From Fusobacterium perfoetens (lineage in GTDB: Bacteria > Fusobacteriota > Fusobacteriia > Fusobacteriales > Fusobacteriaceae), in assembly GCF_021531475.1 (NCBI RefSeq), contig NZ_JADYTX010000007.1, positions 1 through 64,000 on the forward strand: DNA of 64,000 nucleotides, written 5' to 3'. Of the stretch, positions 1 to 8,099 are shown piece after piece. Positions within the stretch are counted from its first letter, which is position 1. Each line of letters starts with the position of its first letter. The position numbers and the translations under genes were made by a program. The notes under the pieces were generated by a model. The model did not search any database. It was not told where the DNA came from and saw nothing but the letters and a program-made list of their open reading frames with translations.

Positions 1-50
1 ACGCTGAAAGTACTTGGGGGGCAGCCCTCTGGGAGGATAGGAACTTGCCA
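1..50 (+). rRNA. rrf: 5S rRNA, 3' end (partial)
   Basis: The first 50 bases read as the last third of a bacterial 5S rRNA: the run AGTACTTGGGGGGCAGCCCT followed by a GGGAGGATAGGAAC block matches the usual helix IV/loop E and closing strand. The 5' part lies outside the window. The exact 3' end is uncertain by a few bases because it merges with the terminator stem. This marks the exit of an rRNA operon transcribed left to right. Confidence 0.85.
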
Positions 51-76
51 ACTTTTTAATTTTTTGTAAAAGTTGG
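48..76 (+). terminator. Hairpin after 5S rRNA
   Basis: CCAACTTTT (48-56) pairs with AAAAGTTGG (68-76) across an 11-base loop. This 9-bp stem directly follows the 5S rRNA and is the likely operon terminator; the downstream T-tract is weak. Confidence 0.6.
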
Positions 77-92
77 AAATTTATAGGAATAA
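53..92 (+). repeat. rRNA-flank repeat, copy 1
   Basis: This contains TTTTTAATTTTTTGTAAA (53-70) and ATTTATAGGAATAA (79-92). Both strings recur exactly at 341-358 and 377-390, in the same order and with slightly wider spacing. The pair looks like a decayed duplication of the rRNA operon 3' flank. Confidence 0.6.
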
Positions 93-446
93 GTTCTAGA
101 GTTATGAGAATTATATAAAATAATTTTTGTGAGTTAGGAATGTAAAAATAAAGTTATTTAAAAGCTGGAATATTTTCCCTAGTATTTCAAGTTGATTTTA
201 TTTTTTTCTTTAAATTTTATCTCAAAATTTAAAATATCGATCATCTTTAAAAAGATGAAATATTTTTTAGAAAAAAGCTGACAAGGATATTAAATATTAT
301 ATGAGTGGAGTTGATTTGAGAGATTAATTTTCAAGTCAATTTTTTAATTTTTTGTAAATATAGGAATTTTAGATACATTTATAGGAATAAAATGAAAAGT
401 TTTAAGAGAAAAATATGTAAAATTTTTTTATATATTTTAAAATAAA
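77..446. other. AT-rich gap after rRNA operon
   Basis: I see no gene here. It holds the second copy of the flank repeat (341-390) and several A/T hairpins such as ATCTTTAAAAAGAT near 243. A promoter-like CTGACA followed by TATTAT-type strings near 278-300 is present but nothing recognisable lies downstream of it. Confidence 0.5.
341..390 (+). repeat. rRNA-flank repeat, copy 2
   Basis: This is the second copy of the 18-bp and 14-bp strings seen at 53-92, here without a 5S sequence in front. It may be the scar of a lost rRNA or tRNA unit. Confidence 0.55.
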
Positions 447-476
447 AAACTAAGTAACACATGTGTTACCTAGTTT
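447..476 (-). terminator. Terminator of the 176-aa gene
   Basis: An almost perfect hairpin, AAACTAAGTAACAC / GTGTTACCTAGTTT. Read on the minus strand it is followed by a T-rich tail. It lies 24 bases beyond the stop codon at 500. Confidence 0.8.
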
Positions 477-499
477 CTAAATAGTTACTAATAATTTTT

Positions 500-1030
500 T
501 TAAAGAGTTTCTAAAAGTAATTTAACTTTTTCAATAATATGTTTTTTATTTTCATAGCTGTTTTCTTGATAAGCTTTTAGCTCAAATTTTTCTAAAATAT
601 TTTTATAAAGAATTTTTCTATCATCTAAAGGTAAAGTTTTTAAAAGCTCAAAAGAAAGATTTTTAAGTTCTGTCTCTAAATCTTCAACATTTACTTCAAT
701 ATCTTTAGATACTTTTTTATCAAATGGAAGTTTGATCAGATTATCTTCTCCAAGTTTTATTTTATTTTGGTAAGTTTCTGTTAACTTATAATATCCAAGA
801 TTAGGTTGTTCAACGACACCTTTTTCCTTTAACTCAGTAAGAGCATTTATGATACTATATTTTTCATTCCCTTCACTTTTTAATCCACCATTTAAAATAT
901 GATAAAGATAAACACTTTCAATTATTTTTTCTCTTTTTAAAGTAGAGTTTTTAAGTAAAATAACAGGGATAATATCTTTGGCAATATTAATATTAAATTC
1001 TATATTTTTATATAAATATTCTGAACTCAT
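500..1030 (-). CDS. Winged-helix-like protein of unknown function
   Basis: This 176-aa protein is not recognised as a named family. Residues about 35-85 look like a small winged helix: two helices, then ALTELKEKGVV and a short hairpin ending in GYYKLTE, which is the usual shape of a DNA-binding wing. The C-terminal half (about 100-176) is charged and helical. It has no signal peptide or membrane segment. The start is supported by AGAGGAGG a few bases upstream. It is monocistronic, with its own terminator at 447-476. A regulatory role is possible from the fold only. It could equally be a replication- or phage-type accessory protein. Confidence 0.6.
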   Translation of the reverse strand: MSSEYLYKNIEFNINIAKDIIPVILLKNSTLKREKIIESVYLYHILNGGLKSEGNEKYSIINALTELKEKGVVEQPNLGYYKLTETYQNKIKLGEDNLIKLPFDKKVSKDIEVNVEDLETELKNLSFELLKTLPLDDRKILYKNILEKFELKAYQENSYENKKHIIEKVKLLLETL

Positions 1031-1132
1031 TAGTCCTCCTCTTTAATTACAATAAAAATAAATATTATAATAATATATTACTCTAAACAACCGAAAGTGT
1101 CAAGTAAAGTAAGGAATTATCAAAAAATAAAA

Positions 1133-1166
1133 AAGAGACTATTAAAAAATTTTTAATAATCTCTTA
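1133..1166 (-). terminator. Terminator of HU gene
   Basis: AAGAGA / TCTCTT arms enclose a long A/T self-complementary core. The hairpin lies just after the stop codon of the minus-strand HU gene. Confidence 0.75.
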
Positions 1167-1175
1167 AAAAATTAA

Positions 1176-1514
1176 TTATTTTGCTTTTTTACAAGATTTT
1201 CTTTTTTTAGGAGTAGCTTCTAAAGCTTTTGTATAGTCATCAATTCTTTTATTAAAAGTAGATGCTGGCTTAAAGTTTACTCTATATTTTGTTTCAGTCA
1301 TTAAAGTGTCCCCAGTTTTTGGATTTCTTCCAACTCTTCCTTTTAATATTCTTTTTTCAAAATTTCCAAATTTTCTTAAGATTACTAAATCATCTTTTTC
1401 CATAGCAACTCTAACGGCTTCCATAAATAGTTCAACTTGTTGAGAAGCTGCTGTAAAGCTTTCAATGTTACCTAACTCCTGATAAAGTGCTACGAAATCC
1501 TTTTTTTTCATCAT
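1176..1514 (-). CDS. HU-family DNA-binding protein with basic tail
   Basis: This is a 112-aa HU/IHF-type nucleoid protein. The dimerisation helices are N-terminal. The DNA-binding arm contains FGNFEKRILKGRVGRNPKTG, the family signature around residues 46-65. It differs from a standard 90-aa HU by a C-terminal extension rich in lysine (KKRKSCKKAK at the end), which should add non-specific DNA contacts. Two ATGs lie together at the start; a GGGGG box lies about nine bases upstream of the first. A second, ordinary-length HU is at 35837-36115, so this organism has at least two HU-type proteins. Confidence 0.9.
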   Translation of the reverse strand: MMKKKDFVALYQELGNIESFTAASQQVELFMEAVRVAMEKDDLVILRKFGNFEKRILKGRVGRNPKTGDTLMTETKYRVNFKPASTFNKRIDDYTKALEATPKKRKSCKKAK

Positions 1515-1726
1515 ATATAATTTCCCCCTGTTAAAATATAATTTTAGAACATTTCAAAAAGTTCTTTTTTTATTAAATAATACCATATTTTTAACAAAAA
1601 TAGAAGAGTAAAAAATAAAATTTATCAAAAAAATTATAAAAAGGCAAAAAAACTTTATTATTATAGGGGGATATGGTAGAATGATAGATGAAATAGAGAA
1701 AAAATTAGTAAAAAGGAGAGTGAAAT

Positions 1727-2446
1727 ATGATTGGAGCATTTTTTGATATTGACGGAACAATTTATAGAAATTCTCTTCTGACAGAACATTTTAAGAAAAT
1801 GATAAAATATGAATTGATAGATCCATTAGCTTATGAAGAAAAAGTAAAAGAAACATTTAAACTTTGGAATGAGAGAAAGGGTGATTATGATAAATATCTT
1901 CTTTCTTTGACTGAAAGTTATGTAAATGCAATGATAGGAATATCTGAAAAAGATAATGATTTTGTTTCAGACCAAGTTTTAAATCTAAGTGGGAATAGAG
2001 TATATAGATACACTAGAGAGAGAATAAAATGGCACAAAGAACAAGGACATAAAGTGATATTTATCTCTGGAAGTCCAGATTTCTTGGTAAAAAGAATGGC
2101 AAATAAATGTGGTGCTGATGATTATCAAGGATCTATTTACCATACAAAAGATGGAAAATTTTCTGGAGAAATCTCGCCAATGTGGGATTCAAGAAATAAG
2201 ATAAAATCTCTTAATAGATTTTGTGAAAAATATAATTTGGATTTAGAAAAAAGTTATGCTTATGGAGATACAAGTGGAGATTATTCAATGTTAAAATCTG
2301 TTGGAAATCCAATAGCTATTAATCCATCTAAAGAATTTTTGGAAAAACTGAGAGAAAATCAAGAGATTTCTAAAAAAGTTCAAATTATTATTGAAAGAAA
2401 AGATGTTATTTATAAAGTTAACTTAGATGTTGAAAATTTGTATTAA
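1727..2446 (+). CDS. HAD-family phosphatase (SerB-like, HAD-IB)
   Basis: This 239-aa protein is a haloacid dehalogenase superfamily phosphatase. Motif I is DIDGT (D7 nucleophile, D9 acid/base), motif II is FISGS with S114, and the metal motif is YGDTSGD (D181, D185). The helical cap between motifs I and II is typical of HAD subfamily IB, which includes phosphoserine phosphatase and related small-molecule phosphatases. The substrate cannot be read from sequence. The start follows AAAAGGAGAG. It is the first gene of a close-set group (HAD, Nudix, YgjP-like, glycerate kinase). Confidence 0.85.
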   Translation: MIGAFFDIDGTIYRNSLLTEHFKKMIKYELIDPLAYEEKVKETFKLWNERKGDYDKYLLSLTESYVNAMIGISEKDNDFVSDQVLNLSGNRVYRYTRERIKWHKEQGHKVIFISGSPDFLVKRMANKCGADDYQGSIYHTKDGKFSGEISPMWDSRNKIKSLNRFCEKYNLDLEKSYAYGDTSGDYSMLKSVGNPIAINPSKEFLEKLRENQEISKKVQIIIERKDVIYKVNLDVENLY

Positions 2447-2461
2447 AGGAGTAGATAGGAT

Positions 2462-2968
2462 ATGGAAGAATTCGTATTTTTAAAACCAAGAAAAATGAAA
2501 CATCCACAAAATGGAATGACATTAGAATATTTAGAAAAACAAAGTGCGATTGCAGCTCTTTTAGTTTCTGCTGATGGGAAAAAGGGATACTTTGTAGAGC
2601 AATTTAGACCGGGAATAAATGGAAACTCAATAGAAGTTATAGCAGGGCTTATAGATGAGGGAGAAATAGATATGGATGCCCTTTATAGAGAAGTATCAGA
2701 GGAAGGGGGATATAATAAAGAGGATTACGATATAATTTACACAGAGAAAAAACCTCTTGCAATCTCTCCAGGATATACTGAGGAGAAATTAAGCCTTTAT
2801 ATATTAAAATTAAAAGATGGAGCTAAGCAAAAATCTTTACATTTAGATGAGGGAGAAGAATTAGAAGGAAGATGGCTAGATTTTGATGAAGTTTTGGAAA
2901 AATCAAATGATTTCAAAACTTTCTATCTAGTAAAAATCTATGAACTTCTAAATTTAAAAAATAGATAA
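2462..2968 (+). CDS. Nudix hydrolase, ADP-ribose pyrophosphatase type
   Basis: This 168-aa enzyme has a complete Nudix box: G62-x5-E68, then REVSEEGG at 76-83, where the glutamates bind Mg2+. An arginine-rich stretch before the box (EQFRPG at 46-51) is as in NudF-type ADP-ribose/ADP-sugar pyrophosphatases. It probably hydrolyses ADP-ribose or similar nucleotide sugars in the cytoplasm. It is 15 bases downstream of the HAD gene with its own GGAG site. Its stop codon overlaps the ATG of the next gene by one base, so the two are translationally coupled. Confidence 0.88.
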   Translation: MEEFVFLKPRKMKHPQNGMTLEYLEKQSAIAALLVSADGKKGYFVEQFRPGINGNSIEVIAGLIDEGEIDMDALYREVSEEGGYNKEDYDIIYTEKKPLAISPGYTEEKLSLYILKLKDGAKQKSLHLDEGEELEGRWLDFDEVLEKSNDFKTFYLVKIYELLNLKNR

Positions 2969-3654
2969 TGTTAAAACTGCCTAAAGAATTAGAAAATATA
3001 TCTATAGAAGTTAAAAGAAAAAGAATAAAAAATATCATATTTAAAATAAAAGATGATGGAATTCTTGCAATTTCTATCCCTTGGAATGTATCTTATGAGT
3101 ATGTTGAAAAACTTTTAGTAATAAGAAAAGATTGGATACTAGAAAATATAAAAAAATTAGAAAATATATCTGATAAAAAAATAAAGTATATCACTGGAGA
3201 TATTTTAAATATTTTTGATAAAAATTTTTTATTAGAAGTGGTAGAAAGTCAAAAAGACAACGTTTTATTTAAAGATGATAGATTATATCTTTTTACTTCT
3301 AGGATAGATGATAGAGATTATAAAAAGAAAATAATAGATTATTGGTATAGGGAGCAAGGAAAAATTATTCTAAAAGAGATGTTGGAAAAATGGCTTTTAA
3401 TAACCGATAAATCTATAAATAAATTTACAATAAAAACTTTAAAGAGAAATTGGGGTTCTTGTGAGGTAGGAAAGAAAAATATAAATCTAAATAGTGAACT
3501 TTTAAAACAAGATAGAAGATTTGTAGAGTATGTTATCTTGCACGAGATAGCTCATTTAGAACACCCAAATCATAGTAAAAATTTTTATAATTATGTGGCA
3601 AGATTTATGCCTGATTGGAAAGAGAGAAAAAAACTAGGGAAGTTAGAAATTTAA
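2968..3654 (+). CDS. YgjP-like (DUF45) zinc metalloprotease
   Basis: This 228-aa protein of the YgjP/DUF45 (M48-like) family has HEIAH at 192-196, two zinc-binding histidines plus catalytic glutamate. A further histidine in HPNH a few residues on is the likely third ligand. The family-typical WGSC at 162-165 is present. It is cytoplasmic, without a signal peptide. Family members are often annotated only as metal-dependent hydrolases and the natural substrate is unknown. The ATG lies inside the TAATG overlap with the Nudix gene. Confidence 0.82.
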   Translation: MLKLPKELENISIEVKRKRIKNIIFKIKDDGILAISIPWNVSYEYVEKLLVIRKDWILENIKKLENISDKKIKYITGDILNIFDKNFLLEVVESQKDNVLFKDDRLYLFTSRIDDRDYKKKIIDYWYREQGKIILKEMLEKWLLITDKSINKFTIKTLKRNWGSCEVGKKNINLNSELLKQDRRFVEYVILHEIAHLEHPNHSKNFYNYVARFMPDWKERKKLGKLEI

Positions 3655-3668
3655 AAGGAGTTGGAAGA

Positions 3669-4805
3669 ATGAAAATAGTTATAGCACCTGACTCTTTTAA
3701 AGAATGTATCAGTGCAAAAGAGGCTTGTATTGCAATACAAAAGGGTTTTGAGAAAATATTTAAAGAGGGCGAATATATTTTAGTTCCTATGGCAGATGGA
3801 GGAGAGGGAACAACAGAAGCTTTAGTTGACGCCACTGATGGGAAAATATATTTTTGTGATACGACTAACCCTATTGGAGAGAAAATAATTTCAAAATTTG
3901 GAATACTTGGAGATGGAAAAACTGCTATTATAGAGATGGCTCAAGCTAGTGGATTAGAATTAATATCAAAAGAAAAAAGAAATCCAATGGTAACTACAAC
4001 TTATGGAACTGGAGAACTTATAAAATCAGCATTAGATAAAAATATTGAAACTATTTTAATAGGAATTGGTGGAAGTGCCACTAATGATGGTGGTGCTGGT
4101 ATGATTCAAGCTCTTGGTGGAAAGTTGTTGGATAAAGATGGAAAAGAGATTGGTTTTGGTGGTGGAGAGCTATCAAAACTTCATAAAATTGATTTGTCAA
4201 ATTTAGATGAGAGATTAAAAAAAGTAAAAATTATAGTGGCTTGTGATGTTGATAATCCGTTAACTGGAGAAAGAGGAGCTTCATATATTTTCGGAAAACA
4301 AAAGGGAGGAAATCCTGAAATATTAAAAATTCTTGATGATAATTTAAAGCATTTTGCTAAAATTATAAAAAAAGATTTGGGAGTTGATATAGAAAATATT
4401 TCTGGCTCTGGTGCTGCTGGTGGTCTTGGTGGAGGATTAATGGGATTTTTATCAGCAGAACTAAAAAAAGGAATAGATATTGTAATAGAATATAGCAAAC
4501 TTGAAGAAAAAATCCAAGGGGCAGATTTGGTAATAACTGGAGAGGGAAGTATAGACAGTCAAACTAGATTTGGAAAAACTCCTTATGGTGTGGCAAAAGT
4601 TGCTAAAAAATATAATATTCCTGTAATTGCACTAGCTGGAAATATTGGAAAAGATGTTGATATTTTATATGATTATGGATTTGATGCTATCTTTTCAATA
4701 CTTCCAAGAGTTGAAACTTTACAAGAGTCTCTTTCTCGAGGAAAGGAAAATTTAGAAAAAACATCTGAAAATATTGCAAGACTTATAAAAAGTATAAAAA
4801 AATAA
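3669..4805 (+). CDS. glxK: Glycerate kinase
   Basis: This 378-aa enzyme is of the GlxK/GarK glycerate 2-kinase family and phosphorylates D-glycerate with ATP. The N-terminus MKIVIAPDSFKECISAKEAC is the family signature. Glycine-rich stretches such as GIGGSATNDGGAGM and GSGAAGGLGGGLMG follow, with a late TGEGSIDSQT motif. The start at 3669 is chosen because AAAGGAG lies eight bases upstream and the protein then begins at the conserved signature; an upstream ATG at 3615 would add 18 residues of unrelated sequence inside the previous gene. It is the last gene of its group, followed by a terminator. Confidence 0.93.
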   Translation: MKIVIAPDSFKECISAKEACIAIQKGFEKIFKEGEYILVPMADGGEGTTEALVDATDGKIYFCDTTNPIGEKIISKFGILGDGKTAIIEMAQASGLELISKEKRNPMVTTTYGTGELIKSALDKNIETILIGIGGSATNDGGAGMIQALGGKLLDKDGKEIGFGGGELSKLHKIDLSNLDERLKKVKIIVACDVDNPLTGERGASYIFGKQKGGNPEILKILDDNLKHFAKIIKKDLGVDIENISGSGAAGGLGGGLMGFLSAELKKGIDIVIEYSKLEEKIQGADLVITGEGSIDSQTRFGKTPYGVAKVAKKYNIPVIALAGNIGKDVDILYDYGFDAIFSILPRVETLQESLSRGKENLEKTSENIARLIKSIKK

Positions 4806-4815
4806 AACTTAAAAT

Positions 4816-4851
4816 AATACTGTTGTATTTTTACAAATTTACAGCAGTATT
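4816..4851 (+). terminator. Terminator after glycerate kinase
   Basis: AATACTGTTGTA pairs with TACAGCAGTATT, followed by TTTT. It lies 10 bases after the stop codon. Confidence 0.8.
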
Positions 4852-4865
4852 TTTAAATTTCTCTA

Positions 4866-4896
4866 TTGACTCTAGAACTATTCTAAGGTTTATAAT
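4866..4896 (+). promoter_or_regulatory. MerR-type promoter of the MATE pump
   Basis: TTGACT (4866-4871) and TATAAT (4891-4896) are separated by 19 bases instead of 17. The long spacer carries an inverted repeat, ACTCTAGAA-cta-TTCTAAGGT, with 7 of 9 positions matching. Long spacing with a dyad centred in the spacer is the hallmark of promoters opened by MerR-family activators. No merR gene is present in the window. Confidence 0.75.
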
Positions 4897-4919
4897 ATCT
4901 ACATAAGGAGGTCGATATT

Positions 4920-4985
4920 ATGAAACTAGAGAGTTCGCAAAAAATATCACTATGGACACTCCTTTTCAGAGACAGAGAAACTTAG
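4920..4985 (+). CDS. Putative 21-aa leader peptide upstream of MATE gene
   Basis: A short ORF, MKLESSQKISLWTLLFRDRE plus one threonine, is preceded by a strong AAGGAGG. It begins about 24 bases after the -10 box and ends four bases before the left arm of a hairpin that reaches the ribosome site of the pump gene. It does not resemble the N-terminus of a MerR protein. The position suggests a regulatory leader whose translation controls hairpin formation; that role is inferred. Confidence 0.5.
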   Translation: MKLESSQKISLWTLLFRDRET

Positions 4986-4989
4986 CAAA

Positions 4990-5030
4990 ATATCATTCTT
5001 AAAATAAAAATAAAAAAAGGAGAATGATAT
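4990..5030 (+). promoter_or_regulatory. Hairpin over the MATE ribosome-binding site
   Basis: ATATCATTCT (4990-4999) is exactly complementary to AGAATGATAT (5021-5030). The right arm covers the end of the GGAG site (5019-5022) and the bases before the ATG at 5033. When formed, it should reduce initiation. Its left arm begins just after the stop codon of the leader ORF. Confidence 0.6.
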
Positions 5031-5032
5031 AT

Positions 5033-6397
5033 ATGGCAAAATTAGATTTAGGTAAAGACAGTCTTACGAAAATTATATTAAAATATGGTATCCCGTCTAT
5101 ATGTACGATGTGGATATACTCACTTTACACAATAGTTGATGGTATTTTTATAGGAAAATATCTAGGAGCAAAGGAGATAGCAGCAGTAAATATTGTAATG
5201 CCTTATGTAAATATCTCTTTTGCCCTTGGAATAATGATAGCTGTAGGTGGAGGAACTCTTATTGCTATACGTCTTGGAGAAGGAGATTCAAAAGAGGCAA
5301 ATAGAATATACAGTCTTTCTGCACAATTATTTTTAGTTCTTGGTGGAATACTTAGTTTTCTTGGAATATTTTTTTCAAAGCAAATGGTTAAAATATTGGG
5401 AGCTAATGAAGTTGTAATTGAATCTGCACAAACTTATCTTTTTACCATTTCATTTTTTACAATCTTTTATCTTTTAGCTTATGGATTTGAAGTATTTATT
5501 AGAATAGATGGAAATCCAGCTTACTCAATGATATGTAATTTGACAGGAGCTGTTTTAAACATTGTTCTTGATTATATATTTATAGTTCATTTTCATTGGG
5601 GAATTAGTGGAGCGGCTCTAGCCACTGGAATGGCACAACTTGGAACAGCTTTTTCACTTGGTTGGTACTTAGCTTTTAAAGCAAAAAAATTAAAGTTTAA
5701 ATTTACAAAATTTGATTTTAAAGCTATTGGAGCGTTGTGTTTTAATGGTTCATCAGAATTTTTAACAGAGATAGCCACTGGAATTGTTATTATGGCATTT
5801 AATATAAATATTATGAGGATGATTGGTGAAAAAGGTGTATCGGCTTTTGGAATTATTGGATATATCTCTACTCTTGTTACAATGACGATGATAGGATTTT
5901 CACAAGGTCTTCAACCAGTTATAAGCTATAATTTTGGTGCTGAAAAATATGAGAGAATAAAAGAGATTTTAAAAATAGGAGTGGCAACTGTTACAGGTCT
6001 TGGAATTTTATTTTACCTTACAATAAATTTCTTTTCTCACGATATTATAGCTATGTTTGTCAAAAATGATGAAAATTTATTTATAATTACAAAAGAGGCT
6101 GTAAGACTTTATAGTTTTACTTATGTGTTAATGGGAATAAATATAATTATAAGTGCTTATTTTACAGCTATTGAAGATGCTCTGACTTCTGCACTTCTAA
6201 GTATTTTAAGAGGAGTAATTTTTATAAATATACTTCTTTATATACTACCATTGGTACTTGATAGCAAGGGAATATGGTTATCAGCTCCAGCGAATGAAGT
6301 TATAACTCTTGTATTTTCTGTAATGATTTTCTTAACTTTTGGAATTAAGAAAATAAAATCTAAAGTTGTAGAGATAAAAATAAAAAAATCAGCATAA
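5033..6397 (+). CDS. MATE-family multidrug efflux transporter
   Basis: This 454-aa inner-membrane protein has about 12 hydrophobic segments and the MATE architecture of two related six-helix halves. The start region (LTKIILKYGIPSICTMWIYS) and the conserved YTIVDGIFIGKYLG are typical. It is predicted to export cationic drugs or toxins using a Na+ or H+ gradient. The ATG at 5033 is preferred over the one at 5024 because GGAG at 5019-5022 is correctly spaced only for the former. Expression appears to be controlled by a MerR-type promoter, a leader ORF and an RBS hairpin, consistent with induction by its substrate. Two hairpins follow. Confidence 0.92.
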   Translation: MAKLDLGKDSLTKIILKYGIPSICTMWIYSLYTIVDGIFIGKYLGAKEIAAVNIVMPYVNISFALGIMIAVGGGTLIAIRLGEGDSKEANRIYSLSAQLFLVLGGILSFLGIFFSKQMVKILGANEVVIESAQTYLFTISFFTIFYLLAYGFEVFIRIDGNPAYSMICNLTGAVLNIVLDYIFIVHFHWGISGAALATGMAQLGTAFSLGWYLAFKAKKLKFKFTKFDFKAIGALCFNGSSEFLTEIATGIVIMAFNINIMRMIGEKGVSAFGIIGYISTLVTMTMIGFSQGLQPVISYNFGAEKYERIKEILKIGVATVTGLGILFYLTINFFSHDIIAMFVKNDENLFIITKEAVRLYSFTYVLMGINIIISAYFTAIEDALTSALLSILRGVIFINILLYILPLVLDSKGIWLSAPANEVITLVFSVMIFLTFGIKKIKSKVVEIKIKKSA

Positions 6398-6403
6398 ATT
6401 AAG

Positions 6404-6450
6404 AAAAAGTACAGACAATTTTTTTAAATAAATTTTGTCTGTACTTTTTT
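6404..6450 (+). terminator. Terminator after MATE gene
   Basis: AAAAAGTACAGACAA pairs with TTTGTCTGTACTTTTTT. It is a long stem with a strong T-tail, seven bases after the stop codon. Confidence 0.9.
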
Positions 6451-6471
6451 ATTTTGGAAAATATAAAAAAT

Positions 6472-6496
6472 TCCCACAAGTAAAATACCTGTGGGA
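6472..6496 (+). terminator. Second hairpin with T-tail
   Basis: TCCCACA pairs with TGTGGGA, then TTTTGTTTT. It lies in tandem with the terminator just upstream; no gene lies between the two. Confidence 0.7.
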
Positions 6497-6683
6497 TTTT
6501 GTTTTGTATTCTTGATAAAATAATTTGTAAAAAATTATCTTTTAGAGAATTTGAAATCGTTGATTTTATTGAGAGAAATCACCATTTTGGGTGCTACGTG
6601 GGTTCTACAAGCATATTTTTAAGGATTTTTTCAATAAGTTATAGAGTTTTTATTATCAAAAGTCAACTTAATTTTATTAGCTT

Positions 6684-7838
6684 TTAAACAAGCTTCATTC
6701 TTTTCAAAAACTCATCAAATTTAGGTACTGTAAAATCTATTTCTCCATATCTTGTTGCATATATTAATCCTTTATTTATTAATCTTGCTCTTATTGGAGA
6801 TATACTCTTTAAATCTTTATTTAGAATATGTGCTACACTTGCAACAGTACAAGGTAATTCACCACAATTTGCCATAGCAAACATAAATTCTTTTTCTCTA
6901 GGTGTACATTTATCAAATCTAACCTTAAAGAAACTTTTGTCTAATTCTTTGAAAAAGATAGATTTCATTTCATTTACAATATTCAAGTCAATATCTTTAT
7001 ATTTTTTGCTTATAAGATAGCAAAACTGTTGTATAAAATAAGGATATCCTTCTGTTATTTGATATATTTCTTTTAATGCTTCTTCTGTATATGTAATATC
7101 AAAAGGTTTTCCTGGATTAACAATCGCATTTTTAGCATCTTTGTATTCTAAAGATGATATTTCTATAAATGCAAACATTCTTTCTGCATATGTTTTAGAT
7201 TCTGTCATATTAACTAATATTTTAGGTAGTCCTGCCGCTATAATAGTAATAGGCAATCTTTCTTGATTTATTCTATGTTGAGCTGTTATTAATGCTTCCA
7301 ATTCATTTTGTTTTGCATATTGAATTTCGTCTATAAAATATATAATAGTATTTTTACTTTCTTTTGCTAATCTTCCTAAATTTAATAATAGCTCTACAAG
7401 ATTGCTTTGAAGCATCATTTCACTTAATTTTTTATTCATTTCAACACTTATAGAGTTTTCTCCTGTTGTATAAGTTAAGGTAAAACTTTGCAAACTATTT
7501 TTAGCCACTTCAAATATATTCTTAATTTTTTCAACTTTGCTAATCTTAGTTAAGGTTTGATTTGCTGATAAAATAATATCGTTTATAAGAGAGACTTTTT
7601 CTTGGATTTCAAAATGAAATGCTAATACTCCTTCTTTAATTGCATATTCTTTTAGAGCAGTAAGTAATACAGTTTTTCCTACTCCTCTCAATCCATAATA
7701 TATTATTGGTTGTCTTGGATAACCATTCATTAAAGAATAGATACTGTCTTTTCCATCTTGAATAATATCATCTCTTCCTGCAAGATATCCAGGCATAACA
7801 CCTGCACCAGGAGTATATGGATTTATTATTTTTTGCAT
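6684..7838 (-). CDS. AAA/archaeal-type ATPase (COG1672-like)
   Basis: This 384-aa P-loop ATPase has Walker A GLRGVGKT at 49-56 and Walker B IIYFIDE at about 165-171. The C-terminal part (about 290-384) resembles a winged helix. The layout, with a short N-terminal GRDDII box, a STAND/Orc-like ATPase and a terminal winged helix, matches the single-gene ATPases often annotated as archaeal ATPase or AAA_16. Cellular role is unknown; relatives appear in mobile or conflict-related gene sets. Nothing functionally related is adjacent. The start follows AGAGAGGTG. A plausible minus-strand promoter (TTTACT, TATAAT) lies about 30-60 bases upstream. Confidence 0.75.
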   Translation of the reverse strand: MQKIINPYTPGAGVMPGYLAGRDDIIQDGKDSIYSLMNGYPRQPIIYYGLRGVGKTVLLTALKEYAIKEGVLAFHFEIQEKVSLINDIILSANQTLTKISKVEKIKNIFEVAKNSLQSFTLTYTTGENSISVEMNKKLSEMMLQSNLVELLLNLGRLAKESKNTIIYFIDEIQYAKQNELEALITAQHRINQERLPITIIAAGLPKILVNMTESKTYAERMFAFIEISSLEYKDAKNAIVNPGKPFDITYTEEALKEIYQITEGYPYFIQQFCYLISKKYKDIDLNIVNEMKSIFFKELDKSFFKVRFDKCTPREKEFMFAMANCGELPCTVASVAHILNKDLKSISPIRARLINKGLIYATRYGEIDFTVPKFDEFLKRMKLV

Positions 7839-8055
7839 ATTTACACCTCTCTTTCTTTACTAGGTATATTATATCATAAATATAAAGTTATAGTAAATAT
7901 CTTGAATTGGTTTTATATTTTTAAAGTCAATATAAAGATTTTGTAATGAATAATTTTTTATCTATATAGAAAAATAACATAAAAAATAGTTCTAAAATTT
8001 TAAAATTATTTTTATATTGAAATAATAATTTTTTTAAATATTTGAATAAAAAAAA

Positions 8056-8079
8056 ACCACACAAAATAATTTGTGTGGT
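8056..8079 (-). terminator. Terminator of rplM-rpsI
   Basis: ACCACACAAA pairs with TTTGTGTGGT. On the minus strand it is followed by nine T residues. It is about 20 bases beyond the rpsI stop codon. Confidence 0.9.
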
Positions 8080-8099
8080 CTGTAAAACGTGATTTTTGA

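Noticed and set aside
4920-4985. Leader ORF as a truncated merR gene
   Set aside because: The 21 residues do not resemble the MerR N-terminal helix-turn-helix and no further MerR sequence follows in any frame before the pump.
6499-6687. A 62-codon plus-strand frame after the MATE gene
   Set aside because: It begins inside a terminator tail, has no ribosome site and no protein-like pattern; kept only as a possible relic region.
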